Shown piece after piece: positions 38,055 to 50,700 of a stretch of 64,000 bases of DNA; the first letter of the stretch is position 1; every line of letters begins with the position of its first letter. A program made the position numbers and the translations under genes. Where the stretch lies: positions 82,043,501 through 82,107,500 of the forward strand of contig NC_088916.1 of the NCBI RefSeq assembly GCF_963576675.1, given 5' to 3'. A model generated the notes under the pieces. It worked only from the letters and a program-made list of their open reading frames with translations, did not search any database and was not told the origin of the DNA. This DNA comes from Euphorbia lathyris. Its lineage: Eukaryota; Streptophyta; Magnoliopsida; Malpighiales; Euphorbiaceae.

Positions 38055-39131
38055 AAATCATAAAAAGTACGAAATCTTTTTTTTATAATCAACTTACGTG
38101 CAATTTGTGCAGAATAAAAAATAAAATATTTGTGTTTTATAATAATGTCTGAAATTGACCAACTTGCCGATGTTAGGGGTAAAATTGCTATTGATTGCGA
38201 ACGTTAAATGTAAAATTACTCATAACTTTAAACGTTAGTACACCTTATCCATTTAAAAAAAGCATAACACCCATTTTGCTCCCAAATTAAAGCTCCCGAG
38301 TTAATTATGACTTTAAACTTATCAAAATCATCAATTAGGTCCCTGAACTAAGTAAAAATTATCAATTAAGTCTTCATCTTAAGCAAAAATCATTAATTGA
38401 GTCCTCATTAAAAATCATTCAGTTTAACAGTTTAAGACACTCTTTCCAAACTCATTTGAGTCAGCACATAGATCATTATAGTCAATGTCAAATAATACCA
38501 TATATCCGGGGCACGAGTAACATGATGCACCGAGTTAATAATTTGATGCCACACATAACACTTCAGCCAATAAAACGTTAACGTTGTAATAATTAATTAA
38601 TTAATTATATATATTTTAATTAATTATTTATATAAAATTCTAATCCTAAAGTATATAATGTTTCATCAAATTATTAGTCTGGTACATAAATAATGCTTAT
38701 TTAGGATTAATACAACTGTTGAAAGCTACTTTCAAAAGAAAATCGACCAACACTCTATGAGTTACCAACAACAATAAATAATAACTGATTTATTTTTCTT
38801 GTTGTTTCCAATAAAAAGCTAAAAGAAATTCCGAAACACGGAAACAAACACCACAATAGAGTGTTTAGTTAGGATTAAGAAACGATTAGTGATAGCTATA
38901 TTATTGAAAGAAAAATCAGCTAATACATACCGGCCACAATAGTTGACAACAAGTGAAAGATTGAATCAAGCATACCCTAAAAAAATTAAATTCAAAATAT
39001 AAATATCGATGGAACGAAGTAAGGGTGGCAAATTCTGACATGAAAACATGATTTACAGTGATAATTTGACTAACACGACACAATTAACATAAAAATTATT
39101 TTTCTAGGATTTATGTCATATATAACCCTAT

Positions 39132-39575
39132 TATCACGTCCGTGTCTAAATTTTTAGAATTTATATCTTGATATTAGTATATATTGGAAAAGATTATATA
39201 AAGATGGAGGACCAAACTAGATATTCGCCAATATGAATATATATATATATGCCGAAGAGGTGGGGAGAGATGAGGATCATCTGATTTTTTTTTTCTTTTT
39301 TTATCTTTTTCTTCTTCTTTCCGTTTCTTCGTGATTTTTATCGTTCCTGAACCGTTTTTCCACCGTTTCTTTGATTTACGGAGATTCGACCGTCCGAATC
39401 ACTCGAAATTTAAAATATAGCATCTTTATGCATAGATCTAAGTCCTAATCGAAGAGTTTTTAAGTTTCGGCAGTGTTTGAAGGGAAACGTCTTAGACAGA
39501 ATTTAGAGGAGAATTGAACGGGTGTGTTTTCCTCAATTAGTGACCAAGGTAAGTAACTATCAACTATATTTTGAG

Positions 39576-39618
<43 letters not shown>

Positions 39619-39787
39619 CAAAGAATTTACAGAAATTGATATTTTAAGGTTATGTAAGAATTTTATAAAATTGGATTTTTCACGATTTTGCTTTTTATTG
39701 TGAAATTATGGTTCAAATGAAACTATTGACTATGCTTCTATGTAAATTTTAAGTGCCGATTGAGATCGTCTAGGGTCGGGTGTGACA
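39132..39787. mobile_element. Solo LTR with CCTAT target duplication
   Basis: Begins TATCACGTCCGTGTC and ends GGGTGTGACA, so the usual TGTCAC start appears as TATCAC. Flanked by CCTAT at 39127-39131 and 39788-39792, while copy 1 of the local duplication has a single CCTAT. The 656-bp length, 5-bp duplication and absence of internal domains fit an LTR left by recombination between two LTRs. A long (TA)n microsatellite lies at 39575-39616. Confidence 0.78.
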
Positions 39788-40018
39788 CCTATAATATATA
39801 TAGATGTGATGACAAAATTTTAACACGAAATACGAAATTGACACATCTACAACAAAGTCAATCAAGTACAAGAGCTAAACTATGCAAATTTTTGTAATAT
39901 AATATTTCAACTTGTCTAATTTTTATTCTTTTAATTAATCCAAAATGACACGTGTCAATCAGTAAATTTATATTAAAAATTTATCAATCATATAACGGTA
40001 TATAAAGTTAATTCTATT

Positions 40019-40502
40019 TGATAACATCGAGATATTAACCCGAGGACTAAAAGAGATATTCACCTCAAGAACGCCGCGTAGTGATCCCCAAAGGGGAGCT
40101 GGCAGGCGGATCTCCACGGATCTGCTCTGAGAGATCCGCTGACGGACTTATGAGGCGAATCTCTTCATTCACCTGATTCGCCATTATAACGGCTGGCCGC
40201 CGACTCGGCCATAAATATCATTAATGAGTTATCAATTAGCTAACTGCCAGGTTAGAGATAACTCGTAACCGCCATTAATGGAGCATTAATGGAGACTTTC
40301 TAGTTACCTGAAGGTTACGACTTCTCAGCTATATATAACCTGATTCCCTAGGCTATCAAGGTACACATTCTCACAACCTTTGTCAATTCAGTTTGTTTCC
40401 TTGAATCATCTTACTGACTTTGGCATCGGAGCTTCCCCCCGTCGAACCCAACGACGCCCCCACAAGGACGGAAGTTGATCAGAATTTCTCTACTTGTTAT
40501 CA
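40019..40502 (+). repeat. Gypsy 5' LTR
   Basis: 484 bp, TGATAACATCGAG to TTGTTATCA. A TATA-like CTATATATAACC lies at about 40329. It matches the 3' LTR at 61764-62247 with about 15 differences and no length change. Confidence 0.95.
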
Positions 40503-40504
40503 AT

Positions 40505-40522
40505 TGGTGCGGTGAGCGTGGA
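40505..40522 (+). other. Gypsy primer-binding site
   Basis: TGGTGCGGTGAGCGTGGA starts two bases after the 5' LTR, where the complement of a tRNA 3' end is expected. The TGG start fits a tRNA CCA end, but I cannot name the tRNA. Confidence 0.5.
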
Positions 40523-40565
40523 ATCCTTAATCAAACAAAGGGTTTTTCGTTCACACTAAAAAACT

Positions 40566-41023
40566 ATGACAAACGGAGATCAAAATCCCTCCTCAGGGAT
40601 TGAAACACCTTTAGTTACACCGTCTAGTGCTGGCCGCACCGATTCAACTGCTCCTATAACGCACGTCGACAGTAGCATGCCCCCGGATGCTTTCATCAAT
40701 ATGTGTGCTCAAGATATTGGAGAGCGGTATGGATCCGAGGTAGGGAATCGCCTCCGATCATTTATGACCCTTCCTCCGCATTGGAGCATGGCGTCCACAT
40801 CGACCGTTTCATCTTGGCCTCTGTTAAACTTCGGCCTTGGACCGGGCGCCCAAAGTTCTTCATTCCTCCAAGCTCACAACACGGATTCTATGGTAACCAC
40901 CACGGCACCGATTGGCGAGCGACCAATTAATCGGGAGTTATTCCCTGGTGGCGCAGAAGGAAGTCAAAGAAACGATTCGACCCTTCCTGGCGGATCTAAG
41001 GGTCCGGGGTTAAATCTTGGTGG
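40566..41023 (+). pseudogene. Gypsy gag, N-terminal part before the Copia insertion
   Basis: Opens MTNGDQNPSSGIE and runs 152 codons to the GGTGG insertion site. The frame is picked up exactly at 53168 after the Copia element, so gag was open when the insertion occurred. The N-terminal part is rich in S, T and P and has no recognised domain. The frame that continues into the Copia LTR (to 41057) is accidental. Confidence 0.85.
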
Positions 41024-42371
41024 TGTTGAAATACCTTTCCACAGGATTTTGATTTGACAAAATTATTTAAGTACAATTAAATATTCTATAACACACTAAG
41101 TTTAAATGCTTTGATTTATTGTTACTAATGTGTGTGTTCAATGTTGAGTTTATAATTGTTACAAGACATAAAGATCATAAGGCCCAAACCCTATATGAAA
41201 GTCAAAGCCCAAGTTAAACAAGGCCAAGATCACTCAGCCCACGTATTACAAAACGCTGCCGTTGAGTATTGAAACGCAGCTCAGCAATGAAGGATCCAGA
41301 AGATCCACGTAGATAACTTCGGTAAGAAGCTGCTGAGCTGTCTCGACAAAACGTACAAGACAGCCGCTGACCACAAAGCAACTTCCAGACCAAGTATTTC
41401 CTCTTTTGGTAAAGAACAGAAGACGCAGGAAGCTGTCTGTTTGACATTACCAGATTTGGAGGAACATACTGCCACACTGACCGAAGAACAGAAGATGCTA
41501 GAATCTGATTGGCTAAGAGAACTGCTGAACAGACTGAGTGAAAACGACATGAAGCCGTTTCCCTCCAACGGTTATTTTGAAATTCGAAATAACCAGAAGC
41601 TTTCACAGCTCTCTATAAATAGAGCATTCAGAATCATTATTCAACACAGAACTTTGAGCAAAAGCCGTTACGCTGACCAAACGTATACAAAAGTTCTGCA
41701 TCCAAAAGCAAAGCAAATCTTACACGACAATTTTCACATCTGTGTAAAAGTCTAGAGTGATTGATCCTCAATCATCTAAGGTGTTCTAGCAATTGTTGTT
41801 TAGGACAAATCTTAATCATTTCTAGAATTAGAAAGGAGAAGCTGAGTACTCGGTTTTAGTACTTAGTGAATTAGAGTAGAAGTGAGTAGAGGTATAGAGG
41901 AAGGTACTCTTGTTATACTCAACTTCTGATTTGTAAAGGGTTTTTGAGTCTCTACCTTTAAAGAGCTCAGTAGTGAATTGGAAATCTCGGAACGTGTTCC
42001 GGGGACAGGACGTAGGCTTAGAAGAAGCCGAACCTGGATAACTCCGCTGAGTGAAGTATTTCTAACCCTTAACTCCTTAATACATTGCTTGCTTAAAAAA
42101 AACTAAAACTAACCAAGGAAAAGAGGTCAAGCTGAGTTGTGCGCTGCAAACGACTTAGTTCAGGAATAGACTCTAAGTGCTATTTCCTGACTTAAGCAAC
42201 GAAACTGACCTAGTCACCAGTTGACTAAGCCAGTGTCTTGCTGATTGCTCAGTGCCGCTGTCATATACTTTCTTCTTAAGGAGAAGAAGTTTGCCCTAAT
42301 TATTTAAAAAAGGTAAAATAGTTCCTAACCCCCCCTTGGAACTATCTTTGCAACCTTACAAAGGACCAACA
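41024..42371 (+). repeat. Copia 5' LTR
   Basis: TGTTGAAATACC to GGACCAACA, 1,348 bp. A strong TATA box CTCTATAAATAGAGC lies at about 41610. The first bases differ slightly from the 3' LTR (TGTTGAAACACC). The frames at 41214-41755 are repeated in the other LTR and are not genes. Confidence 0.95.
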
Positions 42372-42373
42372 AG

Positions 42374-42386
42374 TGGTATCAGAGCC
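42374..42386 (+). other. Copia primer-binding site
   Basis: TGGTATCAGAGCC two bases after the LTR is complementary to the 3' end of plant initiator methionine tRNA, the usual primer of Copia elements. Confidence 0.9.
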
Positions 42387-42433
42387 TAAAAGCTCATTAC
42401 TAAAGGTTTAACAACCTTGAGTTGATCCATACC

Positions 42434-44187
42434 ATGGGTGAAAACAGCACTCGGTTTCTCCCTGGAAACTAGACAACTCAGATATTACCTGAGGGGCTGT
42501 CCATTACTAGGCCTCCCCTATTCTTCGGGTCAAACTATACCTTTTGGAAGAATAGGATGAAGAACTTCATTCAAGCTACAAACATGAGTGCCTGGCTATC
42601 TATAGTCCAAGGCCCATTTGTACCTGTGAAAGTTGATGCTGGCCAGTCAGTTGTTAAAGTTGAGGTTGAATGGACAGAGGATGATCTCAAGAAGCTACAA
42701 AATCATGCTTCGGCTATAAATATGCTTCACTGTGCGCTGGATGCTGCAGAATACAACAAAATATCAGGTTGTGAGTCAGCACAGGAGATCTGGAAGAAGC
42801 TGGAGGTCACCTACGAAGGAACCAACAAGGTGAAGGAGTCCAAGGTCAACCAGCAGATGAGATTGTATGAGCTGTTCGAAATGAACAATGATGAGGGGAT
42901 TTCTGAAATGAATGCAAGATTCACCAACATCATAAATGAGCTCAAAAGACTTGGAAAAATCTTCACTGAGGAAGAACAAGTCAAGAAGATACTCAGAAGT
43001 CTTCCTAAAGACTGGCAAGCCAAGAAGACAGCCGTTGAAGAAGCTCAGGATTTAACCACCTATAAGTATGATGAACTCATCGGCTCACTGCTGACTCATG
43101 AGATATCTATGAAGAATTTCGAGGTGAAAGAAAAATCCGATGACAAGAAGCAGAAGTCACTTGTCATGAAAGCGATTCAACTGATGATGGCTCAACTGAC
43201 GATGAGGAGATGGCAATGTTCACAAGAAAAATGAAGAGACTGTTCAAAAGAAATGACAAATACTCCAAGAAGCCTTATAGAAAATTTGATAAATATAAGG
43301 CTGACTCAAGTGACAGCAAATTCAAGAAGGACAGCTCAAAGCCCATTACATGCTTTGAGTGCCATCAAACCGGCCACATCAAGTCAAGCTGCCCAACGCT
43401 GAGGAAAGACAAAAAGAATGGCAAGAAGGCAATGGTGGCAACATGGAGTGACAGTGATGATTCTTCATCTACTGAAGCTGAGGCCACAGAGTCAGCGAAG
43501 ATATGCTTCATGGCTGACGAACTTGCTGAGCCATGCATTTCTGAGCATGCTCACCAATCTGATGAGTCAGATTATGAAGAGCAATCTAATGAGGTAATCT
43601 CACTCTCTCAACTCAGAAATGAAATGGGTAATGCCCTGGGTGATCTCTATACACTTGTCAAAAAGTGTAACAAGAAGATTAAAGCACTCAGGCGGCGCTG
43701 TGATGAAGTAGAAGAGGTCAAACTGAGTGACCTCAGATACCTTCTTCAGGACAACTCAGTTTTGCATGAAAATATGAAAATCATTCATGAGTCTGTCTCT
43801 GAAGTCCAGTCAGTTTCAAAGAAACTGAGGAAGGATGTCACAACCATTCAGAACCAATTAAAGGTTCCAAACAAAAACAATTTTCCTCTGAGAACTCAGT
43901 ATCAAGGTACTCAGTACCAAGGTACTCAGCAGAGACGAAATCCCTAGCGAAGAGTCCAGTGTGACTTTTGTGGGAAGTTAGGACACACCACTAAGGTGTG
44001 CTGGCACGCTCAGCACTGGGGTGCTGACAAGTCAGTAAAGAATCCTAAACAGAAGGTCAGTTGTGACTTCTGTGGAAAAAGTGGCCATACTATCAATATA
44101 TGTCGCCACAAAATAAAATATGATGCTTTACCTGTTGAACCTAACAAGTCAGGACCCAAAAAGAATTGGGTACCTAAAGGAAACTGA
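42434..44187 (+). pseudogene. Copia gag, broken
   Basis: Begins MGENSTRFLPGN with a TAG at 42470-42472 (codon 13). It continues as a Copia-type gag (DUF4219/UBN2-like; FWKNRMKNFIQATNMSAW near 42545), loses one base near 43170, and resumes in the next frame through a lysine-rich region. A zinc knuckle C-x2-C-x4-H-x4-C lies at 43351-43392. A TAG at 43945-43947 precedes two further CCHC-type knuckles at 43960 and 44062. Three knuckles and an acidic, coiled-coil-like segment between the first and second (43440-43860) recall the long gag of Sireviruses. It cannot be expressed as one protein. Confidence 0.85.
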
Positions 44188-44225
44188 TCACAATGCAGGT
44201 AAGCCTGAGATGTGCCGAGAAGTAA

Positions 44226-47200
44226 AAAATATGGTATATTGACAGCGCATGCTCAAGGCATATGACGGGTGATGAAACTCAGTTCATCACGTTTGAACGT
44301 AAACGAGGAGGAAGCGTAAGTTTTGGAGACAACAAAAAGGGTAAGATAGTAGGATCAGGCACCGTTGGAGGTAATCCCACTATTGAATCTGTCTCCCTAG
44401 TCAGCGGACTCAAATATAACTTACTCAGCGTAGCTCAGCTATGTGATAATGGGAGAAAAGTTATATTTGATGATACTGGATGTAAAATATATGAGGGAAA
44501 AACAAATGAGTTAATTTTAACTGCCCATCGGATAGATAATGTCTTCATGCTGAACCTACAAAAGAAGTTTTCAAAAACTGTATGCTTAGTCACAAAGGAA
44601 GAAAATTCCTGGCTATGGCACAGGAGACTTGGTCATGTAAGCATGGACCTCCTGGCCAAATTAGCAAGAAAGCAATTGGTTGAGGGACTGCCTGAACTTA
44701 AATTTCAAAAAGATCAACTATGCCACGCTTGCCAAGCTGGAAAACAAACCAAACAATCTTTTCATAGTAAAAACATTGTCTCCACGAAACGTCCGTTAGA
44801 GTTACTACACTTGGATCTCTTTGGTCCAGTCCAGCCGCTGAGTCTGGGTGGAAGAAGATTTTCCTTGGTCATTGTAGATGACTTCTCTCGGTATACGTGG
44901 GTTATCTTGCTGACCAGCAAGGATGAGACCTTTGAGACATTTTCAAATTTGGTTAGAAAAATTGAAAATGAAAAAGACCTAAAATTAGCTCATATCCGTA
45001 GTGATAACGGTGGAGAATTCAAAAACCAAAAGTTTGTTGAATTTTTTGAAGCCAGCGGCATTGACCATAAATTTTCTGCTCCTAGAACACCTCAGCAAAA
45101 TGGGGTTGTAGAAAGGAAGAACAAAACTCTGGTTGAAATAGCCAGGACAATGCTGGATGAGCATAGGCTTCCAAAGTATTTTTGGGGAGAAGCTGTTAAC
45201 ACAGCATGCTATATTCTCAATAGGGCTCTAGTTAGACCTATACTTAAGAAAACCCCTTATGAACTTTGGAAAGGACGAAAGCCCAACATTGGATACTTTC
45301 GTGCCTTTGGCTGTAGATGTTTCATTTTAAATACCAAAGATAGCTTAGCCAAATTTGATTCAAAAGCTGATGAGGCTATCTTTCTAGGCTACTCAACAAA
45401 CAGCAAAGCATACAGAGTTTTTAATAAGAGAACCCAAGTATTAGAAGAGTCTATACATGTGCAATTCGATGAAACTGACCCTACAGGAAGATACCAGCCG
45501 CTGACAGAAGATGAACCAAACTCAGCACCTGCTGGTCAAGAACCAGCTACTGAGTCCTTCACAAAGCGGCTGACCAAGAGTAAGAGTGAACCTAAGATTG
45601 TTTTCGCTGACCAATCTACTTCTGCAGAGAATGTTGAAACACGAATAGAACAAGACACAAATCTACCCAAGGAGATAAGAGTCCCAAGAGGGCATTCAGA
45701 AAATGCAATTCTTGACTCAGCTGGAAATACCCTGATGACAAGGAATCAACTCAGGAAGTATCTCGGCAATGTAGCCTTTGTCTCAGTTCAGGAGCCGAAG
45801 AACTTTGCTGAAGCTGAGCATGGCGAATTCTGGATGAATGCCATGCAAGAGGAACTCGACCAATTCAGAAGGAATAATGTATGGGAGCTAGATGGGCCTT
45901 CAGGAACAAGCTGGATGAACAAGGAAACGTAGTCAGAAACAAAGCACGGCTTGTAGCTCAGGGCTACAGTCAGCAAGAAGGTATTGACTATGGTGAGACC
46001 TTTGCCCCAGTGGCAAGGCTAGAAGCAATTAGGATTTTATGTGCATATGCATCTTATATGAATTTTAAATTGTTTCAAATGGATGTTAAGAGTGCATTTC
46101 TTAATGGAGTAATAAACGAGGAGGTCTATGTCAATCAGCCTCCAGGGTTTGAGGATCCTAAGTTCCCAAACCATGTTTATAAACTCAAAAAGGCTCTGTA
46201 TGGCCTCAAGCAAGCACCACGTGCTTGGTATGAGAGGCTGACCAACTTCTTACTGACTAGAAACTATGTCAGGGGTCAAGCTGATACAACCTTATTCATT
46301 AAGAGAAAGGGTAAAGATACCCTGCTGGCTCAAATATATGTAGATGACATTATATTTGGTGCTACTAATGAATCTATGTGCAAGGAATTTGGTAAGCAAA
46401 TGCAGACTGAGTTCGAGATGTCAATGATGGGAGAACTCAACTTCTTCCTTGGACTTCAAATTAAACAAGGAAAGAATGGCATATTCATCAGTCAAGCTAA
46501 ATATGCCAAGGAGATATTGAAGAAATATGAACTAGAACATTGTAAGCCAATATCCACTCCTATGGGCACTGACACTGTCCTCTGTGCTGACGAAAATGGT
46601 AAGTCAGTAAACAGCAAGTTGTACCGAGGTATGATTGGCTCTCTACTTTACTTAACAGCAAGTAGGCCGGACATTCAGTTCTCAGTATGTTATTGTGCTA
46701 GATATCAGGCTAACCCTAAGGAATCCCATTACATTACTGTAAAAAGGATCCTTAGATATTTGCAAAGCTCAGTAAATGCAGGCTTGTGGTATCCAAATAC
46801 TCATGACTTTACACTTATCGGATACACTGACGCTGACTATGGACGAGACAAGCTGGAAAGAAAAAGCACCTCTGGAGGATGCCATTTCCTAGGAAGCTAT
46901 CTTGTATCTTGGTTCAGCAAGAAGCAGGCGTCAGTAGCCCTGTCCACCACTGAAGCTGAGTACATTGCTGCTGGAAGCTGTGTTGCTCAAGTCCTATGGA
47001 TTAAGCAACAACTTGAAGACTATGGTGTACAAACAAAGACAATTGAAGTCAAATGCGACAACAAGAGCGCAATTGACCTCTCAAAGAACCCAATCCAGCA
47101 CAGCAGGATGAAGCATGTCAGCATAAGACATCACTTCATCAGAGATCATGTACTCAAGGAAGAAATCAAGCTGACCTATGTGCCAACAGATGAGCAGCTC

Positions 47201-47284
47201 GCTGATATCTTTACAAAGCCTCTAGCACGAGAGCAATTCAGCATACTGAGAGAAGCCATTGGTATGTTTAATCCACTATCTTAA
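44226..47284 (+). pseudogene. Copia pol (protease, integrase, RT, RNase H), broken
   Basis: Protease motif DSACSRHMTG at 44241-44270, just after an in-frame TAA at 44223-44225. Then the GAG-pre-integrase zinc region (LWHRRLGHVS to CHACQAGK), the integrase core with D in LHLDLFGP, D in SDNGGEF and E in QQNGVVERKNKTL. Near 45880 a small deletion removes the residues just before the RT fingers and shifts the frame; the frame ends at 45932 and the next one (45881-47284) carries RT, with [26 protein letters not shown] at 46337-46348, and RNase H ([18 protein letters not shown]; ending IFTKPL). All domains remain recognisable. Not functional as it stands. Confidence 0.92.
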
Positions 47285-47653
47285 ATTCCTAAGTAAAAAT
47301 GTGATATAATGCATGCTGAATGAATGTTAACATGCTGAGTGTTTTAAAGAATATCTGTCAAAATCACATGCACAGCAACTAATGCACACTGAGTAAGTTA
47401 TCTCAGACCGAGTAACTAATTACTCCTACTATCCGTTGCACAAAACTGACCACTCAGAATATGAAACGTTTGTACCAACAAATGCTGAGTAAAGGTAATC
47501 ATTAGCATTCAATGCAAATGCACGCGTAATGACACATGTACAACGCATGCGCCGAATATGTAATAAAGTGTCATAAATGTCAGGGTTTCTGCCGATTGGA
47601 CAACCCAAGGGTAAAACCGACCTAAATTCAAACGGAAACCTTAATTAAAAAAT

Positions 47654-47663
47654 CTATAAATAG
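47654..47663 (+). promoter_or_regulatory. Internal TATA box before Copia ORF3
   Basis: CTATAAATAG lies 94 bp before the ATG of ORF3 and after pol, followed by a leader-like pyrimidine tract (TTTCCCCACTACCTTCTC). It suggests a separate transcript for ORF3, although splicing from the genomic RNA is also possible. Confidence 0.55.
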
Positions 47664-47756
47664 TGGGTATTTCCCCACTACCTTCTCTTTACGCGTACTG
47701 AACTTTCAAAAGCTTCAGAATTTCCTTACGAACTTAAGAACTTCAGAACTCCTAAA

Positions 47757-50700
47757 ATGACTCAAGCCTCTTTCAACATCTCCGGTGCCGGTCGTTCCAA
47801 GGCCACCACCGATGAACAGACAAACAAAACCTCCACTCAGCCTTCTCCGTCCAAAGCTACTGGACATGGAAAAGGAAAAGCCACTCAAGCTCAGGGAAAA
47901 CCAGCTAAACCTAGACAGTACATTCGCGTATTCGAGAATGTCCGAGAATGGAAAGTGGAAACTTCTCGCTGGGTATCTCAGACCTTCATTGACTCAGAAC
48001 AACCGTTCTGTGACTGGATAAAGAACAACGGCTGGACTGAGTTGTTCTCCCTACGATTCCCCACCTACCCTGACATGGTTATGGAATTCTACCATAACCT
48101 CAAAGCTGACGCAAAGGACCATGACTACTTAGTCACTGAAGTCAGGGGAAAGAGCATTTTCATCAACCCAACGTATTTGGGATCCTTACTCAGCCTCAAG
48201 ACTGAGGGTGCTGAGTTAAGAAGAAATGGTGATCAGGAGGACATCTACTATGATGAAACCTTCTGTAAGCCTACTGGGTACATTGGAGAAGTATCTATAG
48301 GGATGTAAACGGGGCGGGGCGGGGATTTGGTTTCCCATCCCCGTCCCCGCCTAAATGGGGATTCCCCGTCCCCGTCCCCGCCAGCTAAACGGGGGACAAA
48401 ACTGTCCCCATCCCCGCCCCACGGGGAAACCGCGGGTACGGGGAATCCCCGTTTACCCATTTAGTCCTAAAAAAATACCAAATTGAAATGTTGTCTTCCC
48501 CATCTAAAATCTTCAAATTCCCATCACTGCTTATTGTTAAATAAACATTAGTAAATGCTGAAATTTTTATCTTGAAGCACATTTTTTTTGCAAGACAATA
48601 ATTTATTAAAATATATTAGAACTTTCAACGTTCATTTTTTTGGTAAGTCTCTGTGCCAAAAACTATATATTTAGACTTTAGAAATTAAAATCATACAGCC
48701 TTCAATTATTATTTTCATGTTCAATAATTTTATGTTTGATAATAAACACACCTTACATATTAATGGGTCGAAATGGTTAAAGACATTGATTTAATTCCTA
48801 TATAAACGGGGATTAATCGGGGATTACCCATCGGGGATTTATGGGTACGGGTACGGGGATCCCCGCGGGGCGGGGATACCGTTTCCCGGTCCCGCCCCGT
48901 ACCCCGCTACGGGGACCATATTGGTCCCCGTCCCCATCCCTGCCAAAAAACGGGGTGGGGAATCCCCGCCCCGTCGGGGCGGGGCCCCAACGGGTACGGG
49001 TATTCCCCGCCCCAGTTGCATCCCTAAGTATCCAGCTCGTCCATGGGTCAGCATCAAAAGATGGCCCACTTCCTGCTGGTCCAACTGATCTACCAGCAGG
49101 TCAACTGCACCAGCTCAGCCTCCCACTTCGAGATGTGCTTTATTTGGCACATGCTGACCTACAAACCGATAAACATGCCAGTGTTTCTAATAGCTGGATT
49201 CCTGCATTCACGAACAATCTAAGGCTAGGCTCGCTGATCACAAAGATTCTAGTTGACCATAAGGTTGACTTACAAGGAGAAACCTGTGTGAAAGGATCTG
49301 AGATCACAGCAGCATCACTGCGTGCTCTCAAATTCAACCAACCTTTGAAGAAAGGAAAATTTATTGAGCAGCCAGAGGAGCAAGCTGAGGAAGTGCTACC
49401 TGCTGAGGTGATTGTTCCAGCAAAAGGAAAACAGACTAAAGCCCCAGCCACAAGAAAAAGGAAGCCCACCGGTACTCCATCTAAGGAAGCTGAGCCTAAG
49501 TCCAAAAAGACCAAATCAGCTACTGAGTCAAACCAAGACAAAACTCAGTCAGCTGAAAAGCACAGCAGGCAAGATGAGCCTGCAACTGAGGATACAACTG
49601 ATCCTCCTCAGAAGAAGCAGAAGACTTCTACTCTTTCACCCATCAACGTCCTTCCACTTGACTTCGTAGTCACTTCGGACTCACATTATGCTCAGCATCA
49701 TGCTGAAGAAACTGAGCAACAGGAAGATGAGGTGGACCTAGACGAACATTTCGTCACTCAGCTCGAGGAAGAGCTTGAGAATGAAGACACTGAGGATGAA
49801 GGACATGCACAGAAGCAAGAGACGGAAGCTGACTCTGAAAGGACAGCTAGTGACCATGATCAAGCTGACCAAGCTCACACTGAGTCAGCTAATGGAGTTG
49901 AACAACATCACGAGCCAATTAACCAGCACACTGCTGATCAGAATGTAGACGACTCTCCATCTCAAGCTGATGTAAATCAAGCTGACCCTCCTCCTGTACA
50001 AAAGACCAGAAGAAGACTGGTAAAGGCCAGCATCTTAGACCAACCAGTCAGCACACCATTGCATGATCCATCCAAGGTCAAGATGACCTTCTTCCGGAAG
50101 CCAATTCCTTCTGCACCATCTCCTCAACCTTCACAAGCAGCAGAAAAACAAGCCTCTGTTTCTACTCAGGAACAAGCCGAACAACTTAACTTTGCTAACC
50201 CGCCAATCCAAACCGAGCAAAATCTCGAAGAAAACACAGCACCAGTCAGCTCTGAACCCATCCAACCTGACTGTTCCACTAAGGTTGAACCTGCTAACCC
50301 AACAACTATCCAATCAACACTTGCGCAGAACCCAACAATAACCCCAGTCCCTGACCAAGCAACCTCTTCTCTATCTAGTCAAACGGCCATCTCTCAGGCC
50401 ACAATCAATGTTACTGAGTCCAGTCAAAGAATCATTGACTCAGTGCAGGCTCTGATTAGAGATATTCAGCATTCAACTCCTGCTGCTGCCATTTCCCATA
50501 TAGAAACTACTCAGCCTTCTCAAGTAACTCAACTTCTCAATGAAGTTAAGGAACTCAAGGACCTGCTGAGTATTCTACTATCTTCACAAACACAGCAAGC
50601 TAGGCAGGATTCGATTGCTAAGTTGGCTGAGATCCAGCTGACAACAGTACAGTGTCTCACTTCTTTATCTTCCCAGATCCAGAACCTGTCAGCTGCGAAC

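Larger units (their letters stand above)
37550..39810 (+). repeat. Local duplication, copy 2 (about 1.6 kb plus a solo LTR)
   Basis: Matches copy 1 from GTAAAAATACTTCTAACATTAAT through CCTATAATATATATAGATGTGA. It lacks the Emigrant-like insertion but carries a 656-bp solo LTR at 39132-39787 where copy 1 has the uninterrupted sequence AACCCTATAATATATA. Confidence 0.88.

Noticed and set aside
41214..41755. Frames of 95-130 aa repeated at 52005-52546
   Set aside because: Both lie in the Copia LTRs and are duplicated only because the LTRs are.
48841..49026. Start of the 811-aa frame as a gene start
   Set aside because: These codons are inside the hAT element; the true ORF3 start is at 47757.
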